A stretch of 64,000 bases of DNA from Argonema galeatum A003/A1. GTDB lineage: Bacteria > Cyanobacteriota > Cyanobacteriia > Cyanobacteriales > Aerosakkonemataceae. Location of the stretch: positions 142,493 through 206,492 of the forward strand of contig NZ_JAIQZM010000009.1 of NCBI RefSeq assembly GCF_023333595.1, written 5' to 3'. The notes under the pieces were generated by a model. That model saw nothing but the letters and a program-made list of their open reading frames with translations. It was not told the DNA's origin and searched no databases. Position 1 is the first letter of the stretch. Each line of letters opens with the position of its first letter. The translations under genes were made by a program, and so were the position numbers. Below, in pieces: positions 17,406-25,747 of the stretch.

Positions 17406-17999
17406 ATGATAGCAGAACTATTAGAGAAAACCAGAGGAGTAGAAGAACAATATTTTATTCTGCCAGGTTATTACAATTGGCAGCAATTCAAGGCAATTCA
17501 AGCTTTGATGGATGAAGTGGGTGGCGTGCGGTTATCTTATCTTGATGGGTGTGTGGAGTTTATGACACTTGGCGAAAACCATGAAATGCTCAAAAAAGCT
17601 ATAGCCATCCTAGTGGAAATCTACTTCTTTGAGATGGATATTAACTTTATCCCCGTAGGTAGTGCAACTCGCGAGGATGAGAATAAAGGCGCTTCATTTG
17701 AACCGGATGAGTCATATTATATAGGAGAAAAAAAAGAGCATCCCGATTTAGCAATTGAGGTGGCAATTACTAGCGGTGGGACTAGAAAGCTGGAAAAATA
17801 CAGGCGTTTTCAGATTGCAGAAGTGTGGTTTTGGCAAAATAATCAACTTGCTGTATATCGATTGCGGGAAGATAATTACGAGCAAGTCGATCGCAGTGAA
17901 TTTTTACCAGAATTGGATTTAGAATTACTGGTGCGTTGCGTATTAATTCCATCCAGATTAGAAGCAAGGAAAGAGTTTTTAAATGGCATTCGACAGTAG
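17406..17999 (+). CDS. Uma2 family endonuclease-like protein (copy A of a duplicated pair)
   Basis: The 197-residue protein has the Uma2 core (VRLSYLDGCVEFMTLGENHE, SFEPDESYYIG, HPDLAIEVAITSGG and AEVWFWQNNQLAVYRL). The Asp of EPDESY and the Glu of IEVA fit the PD-(D/E)XK acid pair. It is very similar to the gene at 18462-19058, and the similarity extends ~45 bp upstream (AGAAGTAGTAGCTT followed by AGGCGCAAA), so the gene was duplicated together with its translation signals. The ATG follows GAGGCGCAAAAGCTT. Confidence 0.9.
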   Translation: MIAELLEKTRGVEEQYFILPGYYNWQQFKAIQALMDEVGGVRLSYLDGCVEFMTLGENHEMLKKAIAILVEIYFFEMDINFIPVGSATREDENKGASFEPDESYYIGEKKEHPDLAIEVAITSGGTRKLEKYRRFQIAEVWFWQNNQLAVYRLREDNYEQVDRSEFLPELDLELLVRCVLIPSRLEARKEFLNGIRQ

Positions 18000-18020
18000 G
18001 GATAAAATGAGTGCGATCGC

Positions 18021-18064
18021 AGGTACGTTGTTGCACTTTAGCGCGGCATCGCAACAACGTACCT
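18021..18064. repeat. Inverted repeat, 14-bp arms
   Basis: The arms AGGTACGTTGTTGC and GCAACAACGTACCT flank a 16-bp loop just after the Uma2 stop codon. It may terminate transcription, although no T-run follows. Confidence 0.8.
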
Positions 18065-18091
18065 AGTAATTAAATAAACTTAAAGATATAT

Positions 18092-18355
18092 ATGACAGAA
18101 GACACAGAATTTGAACTAAAAAACCGCGAGAAGGATAAGGAATTAAAAAGAAAGCAAAAGCGGATATCGTTTTGGGTGAAGGACATTTCTGTATTTATAG
18201 TTGCTCTCGTCATAATTTTACTAATTGACTTTTACGCATTCACAATCATGCAAAAGGGTAGCGCTTCTGAGGGAGAAATGAGATTTGCGATCGCAGCTCT
18301 TTCTTCTACAGTTATCGGTCTTCTTAGTTACATGGTTGGGAGAGCTAGCAAATAG
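18092..18355 (+). CDS. Small two-helix membrane protein, unknown function
   Basis: The 87-residue protein has a very charged N-terminus (residues 1-27, Lys/Glu/Arg rich) and two predicted membrane helices, at ~29-50 (ISVFIVALVIILLIDFYAF) and ~64-83 (FAIAALSSTVIGLLSYMVG). No family is recognised. It lies between the two duplicated Uma2 genes, with the inverted repeat at 18021-18064 just upstream. The length and the clear helices support a real gene. Confidence 0.65.
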   Translation: MTEDTEFELKNREKDKELKRKQKRISFWVKDISVFIVALVIILLIDFYAFTIMQKGSASEGEMRFAIAALSSTVIGLLSYMVGRASK

Positions 18356-18461
18356 GGATAATCAGGATATTATAGTTTAACATAGAATGGGTTGCCAGAG
18401 TGCGATCGCACTGAGTTTTCAGGCATAATAGAAGTAGTAGCTTCAGGAGGCGCAAACGCTC

Positions 18462-19058
18462 ATGATAACACAACTACCAGAGAAAACTAGAGAATTAGAA
18501 GATCAGCGTTTCATTCTACCGGGATATTACAATTGGGAACAATTCAAGGCAATTGAAGCCTTGATGGATGAAGTGGACGGCGTGCGGCTATCTTATCTTG
18601 ACGGGTGTGTAGAGTTTATGACTGTTGGCGAAAACCATGAAACGATTAAAAGTGTTTTGGCTATATTGCTAGCACTCTACTTTTTTGAAAAGGGGATTGA
18701 GTTTATCCCAGTCGGTAGTGCAACTCGCGAGGATGAAAATAAAGGTGCTTCATTTGAACCAGATGAGTCTTATTATATAGGAGAAAGAAAAGAACATCCC
18801 GATTTGGCAATTGAAGTAGCGATTACTAGCGGTGACTCTAGAAAGCTGGAACGGTATAGGCGTTTTCGGATTCCAGAAGTATGGTTTTGGAAAAATAATC
18901 AACTTTCTGTATATCGACTGACAGAAGATAATTACGAGCAAGTTTCTCGCAGTGAATTTTTGCCAGAATTGGATTTGGAATTACTGGTGCGTTGCGTGTT
19001 AATGCCATCGAGACTGGAAGCAAGAAGAGAGTTTTTAAATGGAATTCGGAAGCAGTAG
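18462..19058 (+). CDS. Uma2 family endonuclease-like protein (copy B of a duplicated pair)
   Basis: This 198-residue paralogue of 17406-17999 shares nearly every motif (VRLSYLDGCVEFMTVGENHE, SFEPDESYYIGERKEHPDLA, IEVAITSGDSRKLERYRR) with scattered substitutions. Differences cluster around residues 63-75, where the helix after ENHE reads TIKSVLAILLALYFF. The Shine-Dalgarno AGGAGGCG is better than in copy A. Acidic residues of the PD-(D/E)XK site are retained, so both copies may be active. Role unknown. Confidence 0.9.
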   Translation: MITQLPEKTRELEDQRFILPGYYNWEQFKAIEALMDEVDGVRLSYLDGCVEFMTVGENHETIKSVLAILLALYFFEKGIEFIPVGSATREDENKGASFEPDESYYIGERKEHPDLAIEVAITSGDSRKLERYRRFRIPEVWFWKNNQLSVYRLTEDNYEQVSRSEFLPELDLELLVRCVLMPSRLEARREFLNGIRKQ

Positions 19059-19386
19059 TTGAATAAGTGCGATCGCAAATGAGAAACCAGGTTTCTTTTT
19101 TGGCTTCCACACGCATACTCCCGGTTTCTGCCCAGCTATATATCAGCTTTTCTTATATGGGTACTAAACCTGCCCACAGTACCTATAGCTTTTGCCAACG
19201 AGCGTCAGCACCCTGACCCCGATATTAGTACATTTGTTCTAAAAAGTTAAGCTCTAAACAGAAGTTAAAGCACAAACGCGGTTAAGTGATTTACTATTGA
19301 TCTGTATCCCTAACTTAGGCGCAGGTTTCAAAGGTTGCTTCCACCAAGCGCCAGCTTTTGACATCCAACTTAAAGAACACACAGCC
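19059..19386. other. Intergenic stretch without a convincing gene
   Basis: It contains a degenerate GAAACCAGGTTTCTT palindrome (around 19082) related to the AGAAACCCGGTTTCT repeats found at 57-61 kb. The frame of the following gene is open back to 19297, but the start at 19387 is preferred. Confidence 0.5.
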
Positions 19387-20037
19387 GTGCGACCAGATTT
19401 ACAAGGTTTAGAGATTACGAAAGGTGAACTGAAACACTTGAGTGGTGTGAGTATTGATGCTGTCGTTAGACCTCCAACACCACGAAAGTTTTTAGAGGAA
19501 GTTTTTAACACCCTTTTGCTCATCGGACTAATTTTTGTCAGTAATTTTCTCTTAATTCTAGCTTTCCCGGATCATCGTCTGGCTTTAATTGCAGCCCATG
19601 CAGTTGTCGCCGCCATATTAATCATTCAGGATGCCATCAAAATTTTCTTTAGCTTAAATCACCGTCATTTTATCAATCTTATCGATGACGTTCACCGCTT
19701 TAATATCACAATTAAAGGCATAGATATTAACGATCAAATAGAAGCAGCCGGAAATCCCAGAGTTGGTTTAAAAGACCGAGATCGAGTAATTAAAGCCCTG
19801 AAACTGACCCGCGAAGATATCATTCGCGCCCTGAAGACCGAAAAAGTTCTCAGGGAAAACGAGCGGTTTATCAAAGTAAATCCAGACTTATTTGCCAATA
19901 ACTTGACAGCTTTAGCAGCATTGCAAGTAAACGAACAGGCAAGTGAGTACGGGCGCATTTTAAACGAAGCATTTCAGATTGGTCTGAGCATCCAAGATGA
20001 GATGAAACAATTGAAAACTCGGCATTTAAATGAGTAA
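19387..20037 (+). CDS. Two-helix membrane protein, first of a tandem paralogous pair
   Basis: The family is not recognised. The protein starts with a ~40-residue soluble segment (LQGLEITKGELKHLSGV). Two membrane helices follow near residues 45-65 (TLLLIGLIFVSNFLLILAF) and 70-88, then a long cytosolic-looking helical region with LIDDVHRFNITIKGIDI and VIKALKLTREDIIRALKTEKVLRE. GTG 19387 is chosen because its first codons (GTG CGA, then GAT, then CAAGG) align with the start of the downstream paralogue. The two genes are 16 bp apart and similar along their whole length, indicating tandem duplication. Confidence 0.75.
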   Translation: MRPDLQGLEITKGELKHLSGVSIDAVVRPPTPRKFLEEVFNTLLLIGLIFVSNFLLILAFPDHRLALIAAHAVVAAILIIQDAIKIFFSLNHRHFINLIDDVHRFNITIKGIDINDQIEAAGNPRVGLKDRDRVIKALKLTREDIIRALKTEKVLRENERFIKVNPDLFANNLTALAALQVNEQASEYGRILNEAFQIGLSIQDEMKQLKTRHLNE

Positions 20038-20053
20038 AAGGAATTGATATTCT

Positions 20054-20725
20054 GTGCGATCGGATATACAAGGATTAGAGATTACGAAGGGAGAATTGAG
20101 ACACTTAAGCGGTGTCGATCCAGATGATGTGTTCAGATCCTCTATGCTGCGAGAGTCTGGCAAGCAATTGACTTTTTTATTTAACGAACTACTGATTGCT
20201 CTTGCTCTCACTCCCATCATCGTCGGGGCTCTTTATACCTTTATAATTAGACCGATACGCGGGGCATCGATCAATTGGGCTATTTTATTACTAATAATAG
20301 TGCCAATTTCGGTAATCGCTGGCAGATGGTTCTGGCTGAGAAGCAATAGTCCGAAATTACTTGTCAATTTGCTGGATGATGTAGATAGGTATCATGCTGT
20401 ACTCCAAGCCATAGATATTAGCGATCGCTTAGAAACAGCCGGTTCCTCTGGCGGAGCTTTAACCGATCGGACCCAAGTAATTGCAGCACTTCAGCTGACG
20501 CGAGAAGATTTAATTCGCGCTTTGATGAGCGAGAGGATTTTGCGAGAAAATAAAAACTTGATTGCTGCCAATCCAGAACTGTTCACCAATAACTTGAGAG
20601 CTTTAGAAGCCATGCAAGTCAACACTCAAGCTGGTGAATACGGACGACTTCTGAATGAGGCATTGCAGATTGGCCTCAGCGTACAAGAAGAGATGCGAAA
20701 ATTGCAACATCAGCGATCGCGTTAA
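20054..20725 (+). CDS. Two-helix membrane protein, second of a tandem paralogous pair
   Basis: This 223-residue protein is paralogous to 19387-20037: IQGLEITKGELRHLSGV, LLDDVDRYHAVLQAIDISD, LQLTREDLIRALMSERILREN and GEYGRLLNEALQIGLSVQEEM all have counterparts there. Two membrane helices are predicted at ~42-62 and ~75-95. The start is GTG. The stop is only 2 bp before the sugar-kinase gene, suggesting one transcript. No function can be assigned. The soluble C-terminal half is the better conserved part, so it probably carries the activity or partner interface. Confidence 0.75.
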   Translation: MRSDIQGLEITKGELRHLSGVDPDDVFRSSMLRESGKQLTFLFNELLIALALTPIIVGALYTFIIRPIRGASINWAILLLIIVPISVIAGRWFWLRSNSPKLLVNLLDDVDRYHAVLQAIDISDRLETAGSSGGALTDRTQVIAALQLTREDLIRALMSERILRENKNLIAANPELFTNNLRALEAMQVNTQAGEYGRLLNEALQIGLSVQEEMRKLQHQRSR

Positions 20726-20727
20726 AA

Positions 20728-22194
20728 ATGGCAACCAAACCCAAAATTATTGTCCTAGATGATGACCCCACTGGTTCTCAGACCGTCCACAGCTGCCTGC
20801 TGCTGACCCGTTGGGATGTCGAGACATTGCGACTGGGGTTGAATGACGAGTCGCCCATTTTCTTTGTGCTGACGAATACTAGGGCGCTTACTCCAGAAGA
20901 AGCAGCCGATCGCACTCGTGAAGCCTGCCACAACCTCAAACTAGCACTAGAAGCGGAAACCCCTCCCCCAACCCCTCCCCGCAACGGAGAGGGGAGTCCG
21001 ACTTCCCCCTCTAACCCCCCCCCGTTGACGGGGGGGCAGGGGGGGGTTCTAATTGTCAGCCGTTCCGACTCAACGCTGCGGGGGCATTACCCAGTCGAAA
21101 CCGATGTCATTGCCGAAGAACTCGGCCCCTTTGACGCCCATTTCCTAGTTCCAGCCTTCTTCGAGGGAGGACGATTCACCCGCGACAGCGTGCATTACCT
21201 CATCGTCAATGGTGTCCCAACTCCAGTACACGAAACCGAGTTTGCCCGCGATTCCGTCTTTGGCTACCACCACAGCTACTTACCCAAGTATGTAGAGGAA
21301 AAAACCAAAGGGCGCATTCCATCTGAAACAGTGGAGCAATTTTTGCTGGCAGATATTCGCGCCGGAAGTCTGGAAAGACTGATGAACCTCACTGGTAATC
21401 AATGTGGCGTTGTCGATGGAGAAACCCAAGCCGATTTAAACCGCTTTGCAGCAGATATCCTCACCGCCGCAAGTCATGGCAAACGCTTCCTGTTTCGCAG
21501 TGCTGCCAGCATCTTAACCGCTTTGGCTGCCCTACCCCCGCAACCGATCGGCCCTGAAGATATGGCGCAGTACGTGCGGGAAGGCAAACCCGGTGCGGTG
21601 ATCGTGGGTTCCCATGTGAAAAAGACTACCGAACAACTGGAAAGTCTTTTACAAGAACCGGGAATAGTTGCGATCGAAGTTGATGTTACTCGCCTAGTGG
21701 ATGAGTCTGTAGGGGCGGGTTTAGCAGATCCCCCTGAAGGAGGACAGACAACCATTCAGCAAAACCCGCCCCTACGTGCCGCTTTGTTGGCAGAAACGCT
21801 CAAAACTGTCCATGATGCTCATGCTGGCGGTAAGACACCAGTAGTTTATACCAGCCGTCGAGAACTCACTTTTAAAGATACCGAAACACGCTTGCAATTT
21901 GGTGTAGCTGTTTCGGCTTTGTTGATGGATCTCGTGCGCGGATTGCCTGCCGATATTGGATTTCTGATTAGTAAAGGAGGGATTACCTCAAACGATGTAT
22001 TGAGTACAGGTTTAGCCTTGACTTCGGCGCGACTGCTGGGGCAGATTTTGCCCGGTTGTTCGATCGTGCGAACTCCAACAGATCATCCCCAATTTCCTAA
22101 TTTGCCGGTGGTGTTGTTTCCGGGTAATGTTGGCGATGCAGATGCTTTGGCAACAACTTATCGGCGGTTGTGCAAAAGTACACCGATAAGCTGA
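20728..22194 (+). CDS. Four-carbon acid sugar kinase family protein (DUF1537 / OtnK-DtnK-like)
   Basis: The N-terminal domain carries the family motif DDDPTGSQTVHS (residues 10-21) and VSRSDSTLRGHYPVETD. The C-terminal nucleotide-binding domain has the family's LISKGGITSNDVLSTGL and ends PVVLFPGNVGDADAL. These enzymes phosphorylate four-carbon aldonic or 3-oxo-tetronic acids using ATP. Two stretches look foreign: a Pro/Gly-rich segment around residues 78-107, and a segment around 328-350. Each is encoded by a palindromic repeat of a type found elsewhere between genes (see separate entries). The frame is intact through both, so activity may persist. Confidence 0.88.
   Translation: MATKPKIIVLDDDPTGSQTVHSCLLLTRWDVETLRLGLNDESPIFFVLTNTRALTPEEAADRTREACHNLKLALEAETPPPTPPRNGEGSPTSPSNPPPLTGGQGGVLIVSRSDSTLRGHYPVETDVIAEELGPFDAHFLVPAFFEGGRFTRDSVHYLIVNGVPTPVHETEFARDSVFGYHHSYLPKYVEEKTKGRIPSETVEQFLLADIRAGSLERLMNLTGNQCGVVDGETQADLNRFAADILTAASHGKRFLFRSAASILTALAALPPQPIGPEDMAQYVREGKPGAVIVGSHVKKTTEQLESLLQEPGIVAIEVDVTRLVDESVGAGLADPPEGGQTTIQQNPPLRAALLAETLKTVHDAHAGGKTPVVYTSRRELTFKDTETRLQFGVAVSALLMDLVRGLPADIGFLISKGGITSNDVLSTGLALTSARLLGQILPGCSIVRTPTDHPQFPNLPVVLFPGNVGDADALATTYRRLCKSTPIS
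20959..21046. repeat. Repeat insertion inside the sugar-kinase gene (first)
   Basis: The segment contains CTCCCCGCAACGGAGAGGGG and a C-run/G-run hairpin around GTTGACGGGGGGG. Both are typical of intergenic cyanobacterial repeats. It is translated as a Pro/Gly/Ser-rich linker between conserved blocks. Confidence 0.75.
21709..21775. repeat. Repeat insertion inside the sugar-kinase gene (second)
   Basis: A 67-bp element has inverted ends GTAGGGGCGGGTTTAGC and GCAAAACCCGCCCCTAC. It has the same ends and almost the same length as the intergenic element at 13315-13380, and it is read in frame. Confidence 0.85.
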
Positions 22195-22212
22195 AAAACA
22201 TTTAGAAAGTGT

Positions 22213-22250
22213 TCGATCGTAGGGTGCGTTGTAATGCACCCTACGATCGA
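22213..22250. repeat. 38-bp inverted repeat after the sugar-kinase gene
   Basis: Perfect 15-bp arms (TCGATCGTAGGGTGC and its complement) flank an 8-bp loop, 18 bp after the stop codon. The core is related to the palindrome at 9345-9372. A terminator role is plausible. Confidence 0.88.
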
Positions 22251-22449
22251 GAGGGGAATAATGATGCTAGAATAAATAGATATGAGCGATCGCACTCTAT
22301 GTTCATGCTGGCGACACGCTCAAGCGTTCGACCTCATCTACCTTACTCTTGTCAGGTCAGTAGCTCCCTTCCCTATATTTCTGTTCTGAGCTTAAGCCTG
22401 GAAACGCTAGAATCATTCAAAACAGCCACGCTGAGAGAGGATGTAAACA

Positions 22450-23625
22450 ATGTCACTTGCACCAGTTGAAGAAAAAATGTGGGAGAAATCTCCCTCAAAA
22501 ACTCGCACTAAAAAATCTGAGGATGAGATTAACAAGAAGTACGAATCACAAGAGAAGAGAATACTTACCGAAATCAACCGTGAAAAGCTTCCGAGTTTTG
22601 TCGAAGCGTTATCAAAAAATCCTAAGTACATGAATTTGCGCCCATTTTATCAGAGAAGGGCGCGTTGGGATAACAAGATGAAGTCACTACTGATCGAGTC
22701 GTTTCTAATTAACATTCCCGTTCCGTCTATTATTCTTTATGAGATTGATTATAACTCTTATGAAGTAATGGATGGTCAACAGAGAATCAGCGCTATTCAG
22801 GATTTTTATACAAATGAATTCGCGCTGACTGGACTTGAAATTTGGCCAGAACTAAATCAACTTAAATACGAGCAACTTTCTGTGAAAATTCGGGCAGGTC
22901 TTGATCGTCGTTCTATATCATCTATAGTAATTCTTAGAGAATCAACCTCCGATCCGGAAGAAGCTTTATTTCTAAAACAGAAGACCTTCGAGCGTCTTAA
23001 TACTGGTGGAGTGGATTTAAGTCCGCAAGAAGTCAGAAACTGCTTGTATTATGGAAAATTTGATTCCCTATTAATAGAATTATCACGTCATCCCATATTT
23101 GCTAAAGCTTGGGGAATTCCTATCGACGATAACAGTCCAGAATTATCAATAAATACTCTTTATAAAAAGATGGAAGATGCAGAGTTAGTTCTCCGTTTTT
23201 TTGCTTTGCGAAATGTAGAGCATTTCCGTAATGGTATGGAGGGATTTCTCGACATCTACATGATGAGAAGCTTGGATTTTTCTGAGCAAGACATTAAATT
23301 TTTCAAAGATATTTTTTTACAAACAATCAATCTGTCTCACCAAATTTATGAAGAAAATTTGTTCAAACCCTTTGTGCCGGAGTCTGGAACTTGGCAGAAA
23401 AAATCTTATAAAGCTTACTATGATGCTGTTATGGTTGGGTTTAGCAGCCATTTGCATGAAGCAGAAATATTGATTGCTCGGAAATCAAGAGTAATTGAAG
23501 AAACAAAGAAGCTCTTTAATAAGCAAGAATCGCGTCTTTTAACAGGTGAGGGTAGAACTAAGGCTGATATCCAGGATCGAATTAGGATATTTGACGAAAT
23601 GCTCTCCCAAGTTATTGGGGAGTAG
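22450..23625 (+). CDS. DUF262 (GmrSD N-terminal-like) protein, paired with a HEPN protein
   Basis: The 391-residue protein has the DUF262 hallmarks: PFYQRRARWD near residues 65-74, the DGQQR motif at 108-112 (VMDGQQRISAI) and FERLNTGGVDLSPQEVRN near 185-203. DUF262 is a ParB/Srx-like NTPase or nuclease domain found in type IV restriction enzymes (GmrS) and other defence genes. The usual C-terminal HNH domain (DUF1524) is absent; instead the protein ends in charged helices. The downstream gene starts 6 bp after the stop and encodes a HEPN protein, a pairing known in cyanobacteria. A role in defence or abortive infection is inferred from the families. Confidence 0.88.
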   Translation: MSLAPVEEKMWEKSPSKTRTKKSEDEINKKYESQEKRILTEINREKLPSFVEALSKNPKYMNLRPFYQRRARWDNKMKSLLIESFLINIPVPSIILYEIDYNSYEVMDGQQRISAIQDFYTNEFALTGLEIWPELNQLKYEQLSVKIRAGLDRRSISSIVILRESTSDPEEALFLKQKTFERLNTGGVDLSPQEVRNCLYYGKFDSLLIELSRHPIFAKAWGIPIDDNSPELSINTLYKKMEDAELVLRFFALRNVEHFRNGMEGFLDIYMMRSLDFSEQDIKFFKDIFLQTINLSHQIYEENLFKPFVPESGTWQKKSYKAYYDAVMVGFSSHLHEAEILIARKSRVIEETKKLFNKQESRLLTGEGRTKADIQDRIRIFDEMLSQVIGE

Positions 23626-23631
23626 CTTGCA

Positions 23632-24705
23632 ATGTTTGATGAGCTTCTCAAGATAGTAAGTGTCAATGTTTCCACTGTACGTAAAATTATCCAGACTAAC
23701 GATAGGCTTAGAGGGATTGTATTTAGAGAGGACACCACAATACAACAGGAATTAGACGAAAATACGCATCTGACTAAATTAATAGAAGCTATTCCTAGTG
23801 AACGAGAGTGGCAAGTTTACGATCACTGTGCTGTAGTTACAAGGTTGTATGCTATTTATGAGCGATTTGTTGAGGATTTAATTGCAGAATGGCTTGAACT
23901 TTTACCCGGTATTGTTACAAAATATTCAGATTTGGAAGAAAGAATTAAAGATACACACCAGATAGGTGTGGGAAGATTATTACTAGACCTTAAGAAAAAG
24001 AGATTTGAACACCTGTCTCTTAATGAGGTGATTCAAGGTTTATTTAATGGAGTAACTGGTAAGAAAAAATACAAATTAATCTCTGATGCTTTTTTATTAC
24101 ACGAACAAAATTTACGCAGAGAAGTCCTAGAAAAATTATTTGCTGATGCTGGGATCTCGAACGCATGGGGTTGGGTGGATAAGCATAGAAAGGTTAAGCA
24201 ATTTATAGAGGAGGTTCGAGGGAGTCAAAATACTGCGGAAGGAGAGCTAAATGAATTAATTACCTATCGAAATGATGCAGCACACGGATCTATTGTAGAT
24301 GATATTCTCGGTACTGAAAAACTGCTAGAATTGGGTGACTTTGTAGAGGCTTTGTGCCAATCTCTAGCGGAGTTAGTAACTTTTCAAGTTATTTCACGGC
24401 AAACTGCAATAGGTAAAGCTGAGGAAATAGGTCAAATTACAGAGTGGTTTAAGAAGCATAAAGCAGGAGTAGGGAAAGTTAAGGAAATCACTTTGTCTGT
24501 GGGAAGAAAACTTTTTCTGGTTAACGAGGCATCCTCATACTGTCGGTTCGCTACGATTGAGAGTATTATGATTAATGATATTTCTAAGAAACGGGTTGTA
24601 ATTACCAGCGAACAGGAGGTGGGGTTAAAGTTTTTTGATATTGATGCGAAAAAAGGGTTGAGACTTTATATACAAAAAAAGGGTTATACACGAAAAAAGG
24701 GTTAA
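23632..24705 (+). CDS. HEPN-domain protein, MAE_28990/MAE_18760-like
   Basis: The 357-residue protein resembles the MAE_28990/MAE_18760 HEPN-like nuclease group. The RNase-type RxxxxH motif is intact (Arg213 to His218 in YRNDAAHGS), preceded by long helices (VYDHCAVVTRLYAIYERFVEDL near 62-83). Residues ~275-345 form a separate beta-rich tail (VKEITLSVGRKLFLVN to RVVITSEQEVGLKFFDI) of unknown role. HEPN proteins usually cut RNA and act as toxins or defence effectors. It is almost certainly cotranscribed with the DUF262 gene. Both genes are AT-rich compared with the flanking min and metabolic genes, which suggests horizontal transfer. Confidence 0.85.
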   Translation: MFDELLKIVSVNVSTVRKIIQTNDRLRGIVFREDTTIQQELDENTHLTKLIEAIPSEREWQVYDHCAVVTRLYAIYERFVEDLIAEWLELLPGIVTKYSDLEERIKDTHQIGVGRLLLDLKKKRFEHLSLNEVIQGLFNGVTGKKKYKLISDAFLLHEQNLRREVLEKLFADAGISNAWGWVDKHRKVKQFIEEVRGSQNTAEGELNELITYRNDAAHGSIVDDILGTEKLLELGDFVEALCQSLAELVTFQVISRQTAIGKAEEIGQITEWFKKHKAGVGKVKEITLSVGRKLFLVNEASSYCRFATIESIMINDISKKRVVITSEQEVGLKFFDIDAKKGLRLYIQKKGYTRKKG

Positions 24706-24949
24706 GCCTTTATGTAACTGAATAAAAAAGCGATCGCTCTTTTTATTCAGGATTGCACCGAAGTCAGCTTGCAAGAAGAGGTGGATGAAGGTTTACGAGC
24801 AGTTCTGTACCTCTAACGATCGCTCGATTTGTGACAGCAATAGAATAAGATCGTGGCGATCGCCAAAACTGGTTTTCACACCGATCGCCTATTCACCCGC
24901 CCGATCGGGTTAAAATTGATAGCTAATCTGCCTCTAGCGCCACAACTGC

Positions 24950-25747
24950 ATGACTGTCGATTCTTCTGTTCCTTCCCCAGTCGAGACAATTCCCGAAAGT
25001 CCCCCGCAACCAGTTCTCCCCCTGCAAGTCCACCTCAAAGGTGAAGAGGGACGGCTGTTATTATTGTTGCCCCCAGAAACGCCAAACTTGGATGGATCTC
25101 CGACTACGCTTACTTGGCCCGATCTTTGGCTACAGCTCAAGCAGCGTCTTAATGCTAGCGAACGCTTCTGGCAAACCAATACACCAGTGCATCTCATGGC
25201 CCAAGACCGACTTTTAGATGGACGGCAGTTACAAGAAATTGCCGACGCGCTTTCAGAATCTCAACTAAAGCTGGAGCGAGTTTATACCAGTCGTCGCCAA
25301 ACTGCCGTTGCTGCGGCTGCTGCTGGTTACTCTGTAGACCAACTCTCAGCAGCGATCGCATTTCTAAATAAACCTAACTCCCAACCAGGACAGGCGCTTG
25401 CCGAACCCTTATACCTGCAAACAACCTTACGCTCAGGGGTAGAAGTTCGTCACCCCGGCACTGTGGTACTCTTGGGAGACGTTAATCCTGGCAGTTCGGT
25501 AGTCGCTGATGGCGATATTATAATTTGGGGTCGTCTGCGGGGATTGGTTCATGCCGGTGCCAAAGGCAACGCCCAGTGTTTGATTATGGCTTTACAGATG
25601 GAACCCACTCAGCTCCGAATTGCAGATAATGTGGCTAGGGCACCAGAAAAGCCACCAGCTGAGTTTTACCCAGAAGTTGCTTATGTGACGCCCCAGGGAA
25701 TTCGCATCGCTAGAGCAACTGGTTTCGTTAGGCCCAATCTTTCATAG
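24950..25747 (+). CDS. minC: Septum site-determining protein MinC
   Basis: MinC blocks FtsZ polymerisation away from midcell. The C-terminal ~100 residues form the MinD-binding right-handed beta-helix: LRSGVEVRHPGTVVLLGDVNPGSSVVADGDIIIWGRLRGLVHAGAKG is the diagnostic text. The N-terminal inhibitory domain spans residues ~20-125 and starts after a Pro/Ser-rich leader typical of cyanobacterial MinC. At 265 residues the length is normal. It precedes minD on the same strand, separated by a 203-bp repeat-filled spacer. Confidence 0.95.
   Translation: MTVDSSVPSPVETIPESPPQPVLPLQVHLKGEEGRLLLLLPPETPNLDGSPTTLTWPDLWLQLKQRLNASERFWQTNTPVHLMAQDRLLDGRQLQEIADALSESQLKLERVYTSRRQTAVAAAAAGYSVDQLSAAIAFLNKPNSQPGQALAEPLYLQTTLRSGVEVRHPGTVVLLGDVNPGSSVVADGDIIIWGRLRGLVHAGAKGNAQCLIMALQMEPTQLRIADNVARAPEKPPAEFYPEVAYVTPQGIRIARATGFVRPNLS

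Noticed and set aside
22209..22469. Plus-strand 86-codon frame before the DUF262 gene
   Set aside because: It begins within the 38-bp palindrome and its composition does not look coding.
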